Positions 9,464-18,825 of a stretch of 37,130 nucleotides of DNA are shown in pieces. The number at the start of each line of letters is the position of its first letter. The stretch's first letter is position 1. The DNA is taken from the NCBI GenBank assembly GCA_021324235.1, contig JAJPJM010000118.1, positions 1-37,130 on the forward strand, read 5' to 3'. Origin of the DNA: Verrucomicrobiota bacterium (lineage in GTDB: Bacteria > Verrucomicrobiota > Verrucomicrobiia > Limisphaerales > UBA11358). Position numbers and translations under genes: made by a program. A model generated the notes under the pieces. That model was given only the letters and a program-made list of their open reading frames with translations, ran no database searches and had not been told where the DNA came from.

Positions 9464-10210
9464 TCAGGCTTTACGACGGCGAATCAGCAAACCTGTAAGA
9501 CCAATGCCAGCTCCCATCAGCGCCATAATGGCCGGCTCGGGCACCGGGGCGCCCGACAGAACCACGTTGTTCAAAAATTGGTCCGTTGGGGCGCCGCCAC
9601 CGTTATTGAAGGTAAAGATCAACTGCACATAACTCTCACCACCGGCTTGAATCGCAGGCAGAAGGCTTGAATAGTTATATGATATAGTTTCCGACCGCAC
9701 TGAACCACTCGGCCCGAAATAATAATTGGGCTCTCCACTCGAGTTGTTATCAGTGCCCTGAAGATCAACCGATGTCGTACTCGCCCACGACACGTTGTTG
9801 TAGCCATAACCCGGGGCATTGATCGTCAACGCATAAATCTGTGAATATCCCGTCGTCGATGCAGAAGCTGGAACAGCGAACGTGAACGACAACGTAGTAT
9901 TGTTGTTGAAAGCTGCCAAGTCAGCCGGGATAGTGGGTAAATTTAGCGCTAATTGCTGGCCATAACCTGATGACTGTATTTGAAGACTTTGAGAATAACC
10001 GGTCACGCCAGCAGCGACAAAACTGTATATGCTAGTGTTGGAGGGATCTGTAATCGGATTGTTGTTGGATGGATTATACCACCCTTCAGCCTGGCCAGTT
10101 TGCCAGTTACCAATTACAACTTGCGCTTGTGCTACCGGGGCGGCAAACACTGCCAGTGCAGTTAAAGCCAAACAGCTGATTCCAGTTTTGTGAAGGTAAG
10201 TCATTTTCAT
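9464..10210 (-). CDS. PEP-CTERM sorting-domain protein
   Basis: Signal peptide (LALTALAVFAAPVAQAQ) and C-terminal VPEPAIMALMGAGIGLTGLLIRRRKA (PEP motif, TM helix, basic tail). Confidence 0.9.
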   Translation of the reverse strand: MKMTYLHKTGISCLALTALAVFAAPVAQAQVVIGNWQTGQAEGWYNPSNNNPITDPSNTSIYSFVAAGVTGYSQSLQIQSSGYGQQLALNLPTIPADLAAFNNNTTLSFTFAVPASASTTGYSQIYALTINAPGYGYNNVSWASTTSVDLQGTDNNSSGEPNYYFGPSGSVRSETISYNYSSLLPAIQAGGESYVQLIFTFNNGGGAPTDQFLNNVVLSGAPVPEPAIMALMGAGIGLTGLLIRRRKA

Positions 10211-10460
10211 AAGTCTTAAGTCTTTTAGTCTATTCAGGGTACCAACGATGCCTTATATTATCAATATAGCCGCCGGAATGCAATGGATAATACTATGAAA
10301 TAAACGGGGATTTTATCGTTCCTTGCCATCCCTCAAATACATATTTGTCTTTGTTTTACAACAACTTGCAATCGTTCGTCTCACTCCAAAATGACTTCCC
10401 GGGGCCATTTATTAGTTACTAATGCCGGTTTATAATAGATTCCAATTGTTCTAATGAAGG

Positions 10461-10611
10461 CTGCATGACAAATTGGTCTGCAAAGTCCCGCATGGTTTGT
10501 CAGGCAGCGCGGCAAATCTCCGGCGGTTCAAAATAATGAGGACGGACACGGCTTAATCTTACTTTTTTGTTTTGTCAAAGTTCAAAATGTCTAAACATAT
10601 CCCATGACAAA
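10461..10611. promoter_or_regulatory. Cluster of four TGACAAA/TTTGTCA heptamers including an imperfect 12-bp inverted repeat
   Basis: TGACAAA at 10466-10472 and 10605-10611; TTTGTCA at 10496-10502 and 10571-10577. CTGCATGACAAA (10461-10472) pairs 11/12 with TTTGTCAGGCAG (10496-10507). Confidence 0.4.
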
Positions 10612-11842
10612 GAACATCCTACGTGCCGCATCCATCATACGGACGGCTTCATGCCTGGCAGTGATCTTATTCTGCGCACGACCGGTTCTTGCCGCACCGG
10701 ATCAAGGCGGCCATTGGGTGGGCACTTGGGGAACATCGCCACAGTTAACGGAACCTAGAAACCTGCCGCCGCGGCCAGGCTTGACCAGCAACACGCTGCG
10801 CCAAATCGTACAGGTATCCATTGGTGGGGAAAAATTGCGCGTGCGGTTCTCCAACGCGTTTGGCACGAGTTCCGTCGCGATACGTTCGGCGCAGGTGGCC
10901 CGGTCGGCCGGTGGCAGCGCAATCCAGACAAACAGCGAAATGGTACTGGCGTTTCAAGGCAAACCTTCCGTGACGATTCCGGCGGGGGAATCCGTGTTGT
11001 CGGATGCTTTTGATTTTGACCTGGCACCCTTATCCGACCTGACGGTGACAATCCATTTCGATGACACTTCGGAAGCAGTCACCGGACATCCGGGTTCACG
11101 GACAACGTCGTATTTGCAGGCTGGCGATGCGGTTTCAGCGGTGGAGCTGCCGACGGCGGCCCGGACGCAGCACTGGTATATTTTGGATGGTATCGACGTG
11201 GAGGCGGACAATTCGAGTGCGGCCACGGTCACCCTGGGCGATTCGATTACCGATGGCAGGGGCTCGGGAACAGACAAAAACGACCGCTGGCCGGATGATC
11301 TGGCGCGCCGTTTGCAGGCGGACCAAAACACAGTCCACATTTCGGTGTTGAACGAGGGCATCGGTGGAAATTGTGTCTTGCGCGGCGGCTTGGGACCGAC
11401 GGCGTTGTCACGTTTCAATCGGGACGTGCTGTCACAAAGCGGCGTGCGTTGGCTGATTATACTTGAGGGCGTCAACGACATTGGGGGGAGCCGCAGTCCC
11501 GAAGCGTCGGCGTCAGTGGCGACAAATTTAATCGCCGCGTATGAGCAGATGATTGACAAGGCTCATGCCGGGAAGATTAAAGTGTACGGGGCGACCATCA
11601 CGCCCTTTGGAGGATCGTTTTATGACAGCCCGGCCCACGAAACGGCACGGCAGGCGATCAATGATTGGATCCGAACCAGTGGCCGGTTTGACGCGGTCGT
11701 TGATTTCGACGCAGCCGTACGCGACCCCCAAAAACCCTCACATCTGATGCCGGCGGCGGACAGCGGCGATCATCTGCACCCGAATGAAGCTGGCTATCGA
11801 ATGATGGCGGATGCGATCAATTTGAAATTGTTTGAGAAATGA
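10604..11842 (+). CDS. Secreted SGNH/GDSL-type hydrolase (probable carbohydrate esterase)
   Basis: Signal peptide; HWVGTWGTSPQ, TLGDSITDGRGS (block I), GGNCVL (block II), EGVNDIGGS (block III), DHLHPNEAGYRMMADAI (block V). Confidence 0.88.
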   Translation: MTKNILRAASIIRTASCLAVILFCARPVLAAPDQGGHWVGTWGTSPQLTEPRNLPPRPGLTSNTLRQIVQVSIGGEKLRVRFSNAFGTSSVAIRSAQVARSAGGSAIQTNSEMVLAFQGKPSVTIPAGESVLSDAFDFDLAPLSDLTVTIHFDDTSEAVTGHPGSRTTSYLQAGDAVSAVELPTAARTQHWYILDGIDVEADNSSAATVTLGDSITDGRGSGTDKNDRWPDDLARRLQADQNTVHISVLNEGIGGNCVLRGGLGPTALSRFNRDVLSQSGVRWLIILEGVNDIGGSRSPEASASVATNLIAAYEQMIDKAHAGKIKVYGATITPFGGSFYDSPAHETARQAINDWIRTSGRFDAVVDFDAAVRDPQKPSHLMPAADSGDHLHPNEAGYRMMADAINLKLFEK

Positions 11843-11898
11843 CAGCTTGAAACCGTGGCGTGTCTTGCTTATTTAAAAACAGCCAAACCTGCCAGATT

Positions 11899-13347
11899 AT
11901 GCAACTGAGAAATGTATTTGTTCCCGCCCTGGCGGCATTGACCGCGGCGAACTTTTGCCACGCGGAGCCGTCGGCTGCGCCAGCCACGGCCACAAACCTG
12001 CCGCCGCCAATGAATTGGACCGCCGGGCAGGACCATCAAAACATGATGGAGCAACTGGGTATCAAAACGCTGCGACCCGGCGCCGACGGCATGAATCCCA
12101 AGGCGGCAAATTATCAGAACACCGACGAAGCCAGGGCCAATCCTTATCCCAACCTGCCCGACCCGCTCACGTTGAATGACGGCAAAAGGGTGACCACGCC
12201 CGAAATGTGGTGGCAGCAGCGGCGGCCGGAAATCGTCGAGGACTTTGACCGGGAAGTCTATGGCCGGGTCCCGAAAAATGCGCCCAAAGTGACCTGGGAA
12301 ATCACCAGCGTTACCCGGACCAATAATGGCGCCATTCCGGTCATCACCAAACAACTCACCGGCCACGTGGACAACTCTGCCTATCCGCTCATCAGCGTCA
12401 ACATTCAGTTGACGTTGACCACCCCCGCCAACGCGACGGGCCCGGTGCCCGTGATGCTGGAATTTGGTTTCGATTTCAGCCGTTTCCTGCGCGGGACGAA
12501 TCGATTCGGCGGAACGAACGCTTTCCGCCGCTTTCCCGGGTTTAACGGACCCAACTGGCAACAGCTGGTTTTGTCCAACGGCTGGGGTTATGCGATTATT
12601 GTTCCGACCAGTTACCAAGCCGACGACGGCGCCGGCTTGACGCGCGGCATCATTGGTTTGTGCAACCGGGGCCAGCCGCGCAAACCGGATGATTGGGGCG
12701 CGTTGCGCGCGTGGGCCTGGGGCGCGAGTCGCGCGCTGGATTATTTTGAAACCGATCCGGCGGTGGACGCAAAGCAGGTCGGCATCGAAGGCCTTTCGCG
12801 TTACGGCAAGGCGACCCTGGTTACAATGGCTTACGACCCGCGTTTCGCCATTGCGCTGGTGGGTTCCTCCGGCGAAGGCGGGGCAAAACTTTCCCGCCGC
12901 AACTGGGGCGAATTGGTGGAAAATCTGACCGGCACCGGGGAGTATCATTGGATGGCGGGCAATTTTCTCAAATACGGGGGCCCGTTGACACCCGGCGATT
13001 TACCCGTGGACGCGCATGAATTGATTGCCCTGTGTGCACCGCGACCCGTGTTCATCAGCTATGGCGCCACCTCGGGCAGCCCCGGCGCGGAAGGCACGTG
13101 GGTGGATCAACACGGTAGTTTCATGGCCACCGTCGCCGCCGAACCGGTTTACCGATTGCTGGCGAAGAAAGGATTGGAGGTTCACGGCAATTATCTCACC
13201 GCTCCGATGCCGCCGGTCAATACCGCGCTGACCAACGGCGATCTGGCCTGGCGGCAGCACGACGGCGGACACACTGACGCGCCCAATTGGCCGGCATTCC
13301 TGCAATGGGCAGACCGTTACATCCATGGTCCGCCACCCACAAAATGA
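11899..13347 (+). CDS. CE15-like 4-O-methyl-glucuronoyl esterase
   Basis: EDFDREVYGRVPKNAPKVTWE, RGQPRKPDDWGALRAWAWGASRALDYFETDP, VGIEGLSRYGKATL (nucleophile Ser elbow), GSSGEGGAKLSRRNWGE, RPVFISYGATSG. Likely start MQLRNVFVPALAAL at 11899 (ORF from 11860). Confidence 0.87.
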   Translation: MQLRNVFVPALAALTAANFCHAEPSAAPATATNLPPPMNWTAGQDHQNMMEQLGIKTLRPGADGMNPKAANYQNTDEARANPYPNLPDPLTLNDGKRVTTPEMWWQQRRPEIVEDFDREVYGRVPKNAPKVTWEITSVTRTNNGAIPVITKQLTGHVDNSAYPLISVNIQLTLTTPANATGPVPVMLEFGFDFSRFLRGTNRFGGTNAFRRFPGFNGPNWQQLVLSNGWGYAIIVPTSYQADDGAGLTRGIIGLCNRGQPRKPDDWGALRAWAWGASRALDYFETDPAVDAKQVGIEGLSRYGKATLVTMAYDPRFAIALVGSSGEGGAKLSRRNWGELVENLTGTGEYHWMAGNFLKYGGPLTPGDLPVDAHELIALCAPRPVFISYGATSGSPGAEGTWVDQHGSFMATVAAEPVYRLLAKKGLEVHGNYLTAPMPPVNTALTNGDLAWRQHDGGHTDAPNWPAFLQWADRYIHGPPPTK

Positions 13348-13421
13348 CCCAGGCACAATGGTTTCCAGGTTCCGATTCTAAAAGGATTGTTGGATTTTAA
13401 GAAACATTTCATCATCAAACC

Positions 13422-15380
13422 ATGCAAATCAAACGTTGCTGCCTGTGCCTCTTTGCGTTTATGGCGTTGCTCCCGGCGACGGCGGCGGAACTGCCGTTTG
13501 TCAGTCCGATGTTCAGTGACAACATGGTGCTCCAGCGGGGAAAACCAAACCCGATCTGGGGTTGGGTAAAGCCGGGAGAAGTCGTCAAAGTGGAAATTGC
13601 CGGGCATACGGCGAAAGCCGTGGCAGATGCGGATGGCCGCTGGCAGGCAGAAATTCAACCGCCTGCGCCCGGAGGACATTACACGATCAAAATCGTCGGG
13701 CCGGACCGGACCGTCGAATTTCATGAAGTCCTGGTGGGCGACGTCTGGTTGTGTGGCGGCCAATCCAACATGGAGCTGGGCATCGGGCTGGTGAATAATG
13801 CCGCGGAAGAAATCGCGTCAGCGAACCATCCTGAAATCCGGCTATTCCTGCTGAACCACAAAGTTTCCTATTCGCCCGCATCGGTCCCCGATGGCACCTG
13901 GAAGATTTGCTCGCCGCAAACGATTACCGAAGGTGGTTGGCAGGGTTTTTCCGCCGTCGCCTATTTTTTTGGACGCCGGGTGCAGCAGGACATTCACGTG
14001 CCGGTTGGTTTGATTGAGGATTGCTGGGGCGGCACGCCGGTGGAGAGTTGGACGAGTCCGGCAGTGCTGCACAAAGTCGGCGGCTATGATCCAAAACTGG
14101 CGGAAATCGAACGCCTCAGCACCAAACCCGGACCGCAATACGGCAGTTTCCTGATGCATTGGCTCGATGAATACGACATGGGGATCAGCAACAAATGGGA
14201 AGCTGCGGATATGAACGATTCCCCCTGGCAAACGGTTCAGATTCCAGGCGCCTTTGGAGAAATGGGCCTGGCCGATGTGCCGTGTATCTGCTGGTTCCGT
14301 AAAGAAGTCACCCTGCCCAACCCCTTGCCCACCGGCAAGGCCACAATTTACCTGGGGTCGATCGAAAAGATGGACACCACCTACATCAACGGCCATTGGG
14401 TCGGAGAGAGTTCCTGGGTGGAAAATCCGCGGGCCTATGACATAACCGGCGGAATTCTCAAGCCGGGCACGAACCTCGTTGTGATACGGGTTTTTAAGTG
14501 GGAATCAAAAAATGGCTTCCTGTCCGGGCCGGACGTGATGCGATTGGAATTGGGCGACAAAACTGCCATTCCGCTGGCCGGTGATTGGAAAGGCAAACTC
14601 AGTTGCAACGCCAAACCGCCCCACCCGATGCCATTGGATTTTGAAAATTATCCGACCATGCCGGCCGTGCTTAATCTGGAAATGATTGACCCGGTGGCGC
14701 CGCTGGCGATCAAAGGAGCGATCTGGTATCAAGGCGAGGCGAACTTCACGCAGGCCTACCGATACCGGACACTGCTCCCGGCCATGATTGGCGACTGGCG
14801 AAATCTGTTTGGCCAGGGGGACTTCCCATTTTACATCGTCAGCCTGCCCGCCTTCATGCAACGTCGCAGCGAACCCGGCACCGATGGTTGGACGGAGTTG
14901 CGTGAGGCACAGGCGTTGACCGCCCAAAACGTCCCGCATTGCGGCCTGGCCGTCACGGTGGATACGGGGGATGCTGATAACATTCACCCGAAAAACAAAG
15001 TCCCGGTAGGCGAGCGCCTGGCCTACTGTGCGTTGGCCGAAACCTACGGCGAAAAGATTCCTTATCAAGGTCCCACCTTTACTTCGATGAAACCCCTGCC
15101 CGGCGCGCTAAAACTCAATCTCACCCATACCGACGGCGGGCTGGTCGTTCAGGGTGACAAGCTGGGGGAATTTTCCGTTGCCGGAAAAGACCGCCAATGG
15201 CACTGGGCCACTGCCAGGATTGACGGTGACGCGGTTGTGGTTTCGTCACCCGAGGTGCCCGACCCGGTCGCAGCCCGTTACGCCTGGCAGGCGAATCCGC
15301 TGGCCACGCTTTACAATGGAGCCGGGCTGCCGGCCGTGCCGTTCCGCACGGATGATTGGCCGGAAAGTACCGGGAATTAA
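13422..15380 (+). CDS. Sialate O-acetylesterase-type SGNH esterase (likely acetylxylan esterase in this context)
   Basis: LPFVSPMFSDNMVLQRGKPNPIWGW, VGDVWLCGGQSNMELGIG, VPVGLIEDCWGGTPVESWTSP, GAIWYQGEANFTQAYRYRTLLPAMIGDWR. Confidence 0.9.
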   Translation: MQIKRCCLCLFAFMALLPATAAELPFVSPMFSDNMVLQRGKPNPIWGWVKPGEVVKVEIAGHTAKAVADADGRWQAEIQPPAPGGHYTIKIVGPDRTVEFHEVLVGDVWLCGGQSNMELGIGLVNNAAEEIASANHPEIRLFLLNHKVSYSPASVPDGTWKICSPQTITEGGWQGFSAVAYFFGRRVQQDIHVPVGLIEDCWGGTPVESWTSPAVLHKVGGYDPKLAEIERLSTKPGPQYGSFLMHWLDEYDMGISNKWEAADMNDSPWQTVQIPGAFGEMGLADVPCICWFRKEVTLPNPLPTGKATIYLGSIEKMDTTYINGHWVGESSWVENPRAYDITGGILKPGTNLVVIRVFKWESKNGFLSGPDVMRLELGDKTAIPLAGDWKGKLSCNAKPPHPMPLDFENYPTMPAVLNLEMIDPVAPLAIKGAIWYQGEANFTQAYRYRTLLPAMIGDWRNLFGQGDFPFYIVSLPAFMQRRSEPGTDGWTELREAQALTAQNVPHCGLAVTVDTGDADNIHPKNKVPVGERLAYCALAETYGEKIPYQGPTFTSMKPLPGALKLNLTHTDGGLVVQGDKLGEFSVAGKDRQWHWATARIDGDAVVVSSPEVPDPVAARYAWQANPLATLYNGAGLPAVPFRTDDWPESTGN

Positions 15381-15424
15381 AATCCTTCCAACGAGTCGGC
15401 CGGATCGGTGCCACATCACCGGCA

Positions 15425-17059
15425 TCACGGACTGCTGACCTGGTAAAAGGCCGGGCTGACCGAAGCCGTTGTGTCCGTGTACGAGAGCGGACCGCCCGAC
15501 GCTCCACCCGCAGGATAACCCGTGGCGATCACCGGCCATGGGCTGGCAAAGCCGTCCAGAACATTGGTCCTGAAGACCGAATAGGTTGCCCCGGCGGTTG
15601 AATTCCAGGTCAGGATGAACGCCGGCGTGCCAGGATCATATGCAACGTTGGAAATGGTGATGTTGGTCGAGGCCACATAACCCTGTCCCGCAAATGTCAC
15701 CACACTCAGGGCCGGCAGCGCATAAGTAAAGGACGCGTTAGCGACACTGACCGCGGGCTGGCTGGCCAGGGAAAGATTGCTGGAGGTAATCCACGGCGTC
15801 ACCGAACCGGCGGTAAAATTCGTCAGATTAAAAGTTTGGGTCACGACGGTTGAATTTGGATTGATGGCGACGATGGCAAAGTTTCCGGAATTGGTGTCTT
15901 TGTAAGCGCTGATCAAGGCGGCGCTGCCGGTGTTGGCGGCGTCAATGCGATAATAACCCGGGCGCACAAAGCGGCTGAACTGGCCGAAAGCAAACAAACG
16001 CTTGGTGATGGAGCCGTTGTTGTCCAGCAGCCCCGAGTTGCCATTCGCGGTGCTGGAAGCCATCAGCCACCAGTAATGGTAGGCGTTGGCCTGCGCCACG
16101 GTCATAAACAGGTGTATCCGCTGGGCATAGTAGATGCCATTGGCGATGCTGCTGTCGCTGCCGGAAAGAATGGCGACTTCGGTTTCCCAGAGCGCCTTCC
16201 CATAACTATTTTTGGTCAACGTCGCCGGCCCATTGACGCCGTCATAATTATGGTCCGCCACAATGCCCACATCTGCCGCGACATTTGGATCCGACATGGC
16301 AGTGGCGGCAAGACCGTGTGGATCCTGCCAGTTTTGACTCTCCGGAAGCATGATCATGGTTGAAGTCAGGTTTTGGGCCAGCAAAGCATTATAAAGATTG
16401 GTTGCAAAATCATGAATCTGGGAACCGGTCCACTGACATGCCTCGTAGTTGGTCACACCGGCATCCGGCTCGTTCTGGATCGAAATGGCGTAGATGTTGA
16501 TGCTGAAAAGGGTCTTCATGATCCTGACATAATTGGCCAACTGGCTGGCATAGGCCAGATTTGTCGCGTTGTTACCACTTCCGAGATAACTGCCGCCGTT
16601 GATTCCGCCGCCGGTGGCATGCTTGGCATCGTAGATGTCGTTGGTACTCTTAAACCCGGCTGCGGGCGTCCACGGGGTACTCCATACTTTGGCCCCAAGC
16701 GTCTGCGCATCCTTCATGATGGTGGTTTCACCCGTGCCCAGCGCTACCGTCGAAGCCGTCGAGTTGGCATAATTGATATGGTTGCGCAGCAGGGAAAGGC
16801 CGATCCCATTGTCGATCGTCGTGGTCCCCAACCGATCCGTGTAAAGGATGCCATTGTTGGTGGAAAAAAACAGATTGGCCTCCGTCGTGGTCCAGGTGGT
16901 CTGCCAGGCAGAAGACGCGCCAAAGCCGTCAATCCGTTGATGCACGTTGTTCCAGTTTACGGTGCAGGTTTGCGCATGGGCTGCCATGAACGCCGTAAAC
17001 GTTATTAACGCCGGCAGAATCATCACCATGCCGGCAAACAATTTTCGAACATTTTTCAC
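15425..17059 (-). CDS. GH30-family glucuronoxylanase/endoxylanase with C-terminal exported-protein tail (paralog A)
   Basis: TVNWNNVHQRIDGFGASSAWQ, ISIQNEPDAGVTNYEACQWTG (acid/base Glu), GKALWETEVA (nucleophile Glu), FGQFSRFVRPGYYRIDA; signal peptide; C-terminal AFYQVSSP tail. Confidence 0.87.
   Translation of the reverse strand: MKNVRKLFAGMVMILPALITFTAFMAAHAQTCTVNWNNVHQRIDGFGASSAWQTTWTTTEANLFFSTNNGILYTDRLGTTTIDNGIGLSLLRNHINYANSTASTVALGTGETTIMKDAQTLGAKVWSTPWTPAAGFKSTNDIYDAKHATGGGINGGSYLGSGNNATNLAYASQLANYVRIMKTLFSINIYAISIQNEPDAGVTNYEACQWTGSQIHDFATNLYNALLAQNLTSTMIMLPESQNWQDPHGLAATAMSDPNVAADVGIVADHNYDGVNGPATLTKNSYGKALWETEVAILSGSDSSIANGIYYAQRIHLFMTVAQANAYHYWWLMASSTANGNSGLLDNNGSITKRLFAFGQFSRFVRPGYYRIDAANTGSAALISAYKDTNSGNFAIVAINPNSTVVTQTFNLTNFTAGSVTPWITSSNLSLASQPAVSVANASFTYALPALSVVTFAGQGYVASTNITISNVAYDPGTPAFILTWNSTAGATYSVFRTNVLDGFASPWPVIATGYPAGGASGGPLSYTDTTASVSPAFYQVSSP
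15786..15828. repeat. 43-bp exact direct repeat copy 1 (within GH30 A)
   Basis: GTAATCCACGGCGTCACCGAACCGGCGGTAAAATTCGTCAGAT, identical at 17491-17533; part of a longer high-identity 3' module. Confidence 0.9.
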
Positions 17060-17132
17060 TATATAGAACGCCGTTCATGGCTCGATTAAGGACACGGCAC
17101 GAGCACGGCTCCGGGGGGCGGTGTTAATTGAA

Positions 17133-18644
17133 TCACGGGCTGCTCACCCGATAAAACGCCGGGCTCACGGTGGCGGTGGTGTCCGTGTATGAGAGTGGAC
17201 CGCCCGTCGCCCCACCCGCAGGATAACCCGTGCCAATCAGCGGCCATGGGCTGACGGAGCCGCCCAAAATATTTGTCCTGAGCACGGAATAGGTCGCCCC
17301 CGCTGTCGAATTCCAGGTAAGAACAAAGGATCCATTCGGAATATAGGTGGTACTGGAAATAGTAATGTTGGTTGACACCACATAACCCTGTCCCGCAAAT
17401 GTCACCACACTCCAAGCCGGCAGCGTATAAGTGAAGGACGCGTTAGTAACGTTGACCGGTGTCTGGACGGCCAAAGAAAGATTGCTGGAAGTAATCCACG
17501 GCGTCACCGAACCGGCGGTAAAATTCGTCAGATCAAAAGTCTGGGTCATGGCGGTCAAATTGGTATTGACGGCGACGATGGCAAAATTTCCAGAATGGGT
17601 GTCTTTGTAAGCGCTGATCGAAGCCGCAGCCGGATTGCTGTTGGTCACGTCAATTCGATACCAACCCGGGTGTACGAACCGGCTCCACTGAGCCATGACA
17701 AATCCGCGTATTTGAGGCGCTCCGGATGCATTGACAAGTCCGTTGGCATCGCCCAGGCATTTCCACCAGATATAGGCGCTAAAGTTGCCAATTGTCAGGC
17801 AATCGTGAATCTGTTGAGCCGTGGTGATGGCTGTACTGATGGTTTGGTCATTTACGAGAAACTCTGTCATCCATGTCGGCTTGCTATGGTTGTGGGCATT
17901 GGGATAGTCCACAATGGGAACTGCGTTAGTGCCGGATCCGTAAAGATGCTCGCCGATGTAGGTCACATTGCCGACGGCCACGGGATCGTTGAGGGTTGGA
18001 TCGGACATGGCCTGGTTGTACGATGCGGATTCCGGCATGATGACCGGCGCGTTGGTAATCAACCCGGCAACGTTATGACAGAAGGTCTGGAGTTGTGTAG
18101 GGGTCCAACCACACCCTTCATAAGTGGTAGGCACAAAATCCGGTTCATTCTGGAGTGATATGGCTTTGAGCGGCGCTCCGTTTGCCGCCATATAGCCGGC
18201 AAAGTAATTCAGGTAATTTGCATAATTCGTGTACTGCGACGCCAGTAACGAGCCGCCGATGATACTGTTGGTGGTTTTCATTCCCGCCGGCGGCGTCCAG
18301 GGCGTTGCCAAAACTCCGGCGCCGCGCGCGACGGCTCCCTGGCCGTCCTGGAGTGCGGCAGCCCAATTGGTTGTCGGGTCGATGCGGATACGGAGAAGCG
18401 TAAGTCCCAGTTGATTGGTATTATTGGTGCCGAACAGGGTGTCCATATTGGGACTGGTGACCGGATCGAGCGTGCCCGGATTCAAAAACACCACGCCGCC
18501 GCCGAAGCCATCAATTCGCTGATGCAAATTATTCCAATCCACGACGCCCACGCCAGCGGCACAACACCGCGCGACGACGAACCAGAAAAGCATGACAGGC
18601 GACATCCACCGGCAAAACCAAGCATTACTGACGATCGTTTTCAT
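17133..18644 (-). CDS. GH30-family glycoside hydrolase with C-terminal exported-protein tail (paralog B)
   Basis: VVDWNNLHQRIDGFGGGVVF, ISLQNEPDFVPTTYEGCGWTP, KPTWMTEFL, MAQWSRFVHPGWYRIDV; C-terminal AFYRVSSP tail. Confidence 0.85.
   Translation of the reverse strand: MKTIVSNAWFCRWMSPVMLFWFVVARCCAAGVGVVDWNNLHQRIDGFGGGVVFLNPGTLDPVTSPNMDTLFGTNNTNQLGLTLLRIRIDPTTNWAAALQDGQGAVARGAGVLATPWTPPAGMKTTNSIIGGSLLASQYTNYANYLNYFAGYMAANGAPLKAISLQNEPDFVPTTYEGCGWTPTQLQTFCHNVAGLITNAPVIMPESASYNQAMSDPTLNDPVAVGNVTYIGEHLYGSGTNAVPIVDYPNAHNHSKPTWMTEFLVNDQTISTAITTAQQIHDCLTIGNFSAYIWWKCLGDANGLVNASGAPQIRGFVMAQWSRFVHPGWYRIDVTNSNPAAASISAYKDTHSGNFAIVAVNTNLTAMTQTFDLTNFTAGSVTPWITSSNLSLAVQTPVNVTNASFTYTLPAWSVVTFAGQGYVVSTNITISSTTYIPNGSFVLTWNSTAGATYSVLRTNILGGSVSPWPLIGTGYPAGGATGGPLSYTDTTATVSPAFYRVSSP
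17491..17533. repeat. 43-bp exact direct repeat copy 2 (within GH30 B)
   Basis: Identical to 15786-15828. Confidence 0.9.
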
Positions 18645-18742
18645 TTTTAACTCCTGCCATATGTTCCCGGAGAAGAAGCATGGGTGCTTCCATGGGAGAA
18701 TTCAGCATTAAAAAGATCGGCGATTTATTCGATAAACTAAAA

Positions 18743-18777
18743 GGCCGACGGACAATACAACATACTGTCCGTCGGCC
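18743..18777 (-). terminator. Hairpin/terminator-like element between LamG-like gene and GH30 B
   Basis: GGCCGACGGACA (18743-18754) / TGTCCGTCGGCC (18766-18777), perfect 12-bp stem, 11-nt loop; on minus strand followed by TTTTAG. Confidence 0.65.
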
Positions 18778-18825
18778 ATGTTATTTAACATCTATTATCT
18801 ATTGCGGTTTCTATCCGCGCATTAA

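Noticed and set aside
11869-12948. 359-aa minus-strand ORF
   Set aside because: Antisense to the CE15-like gene; no domain signal.
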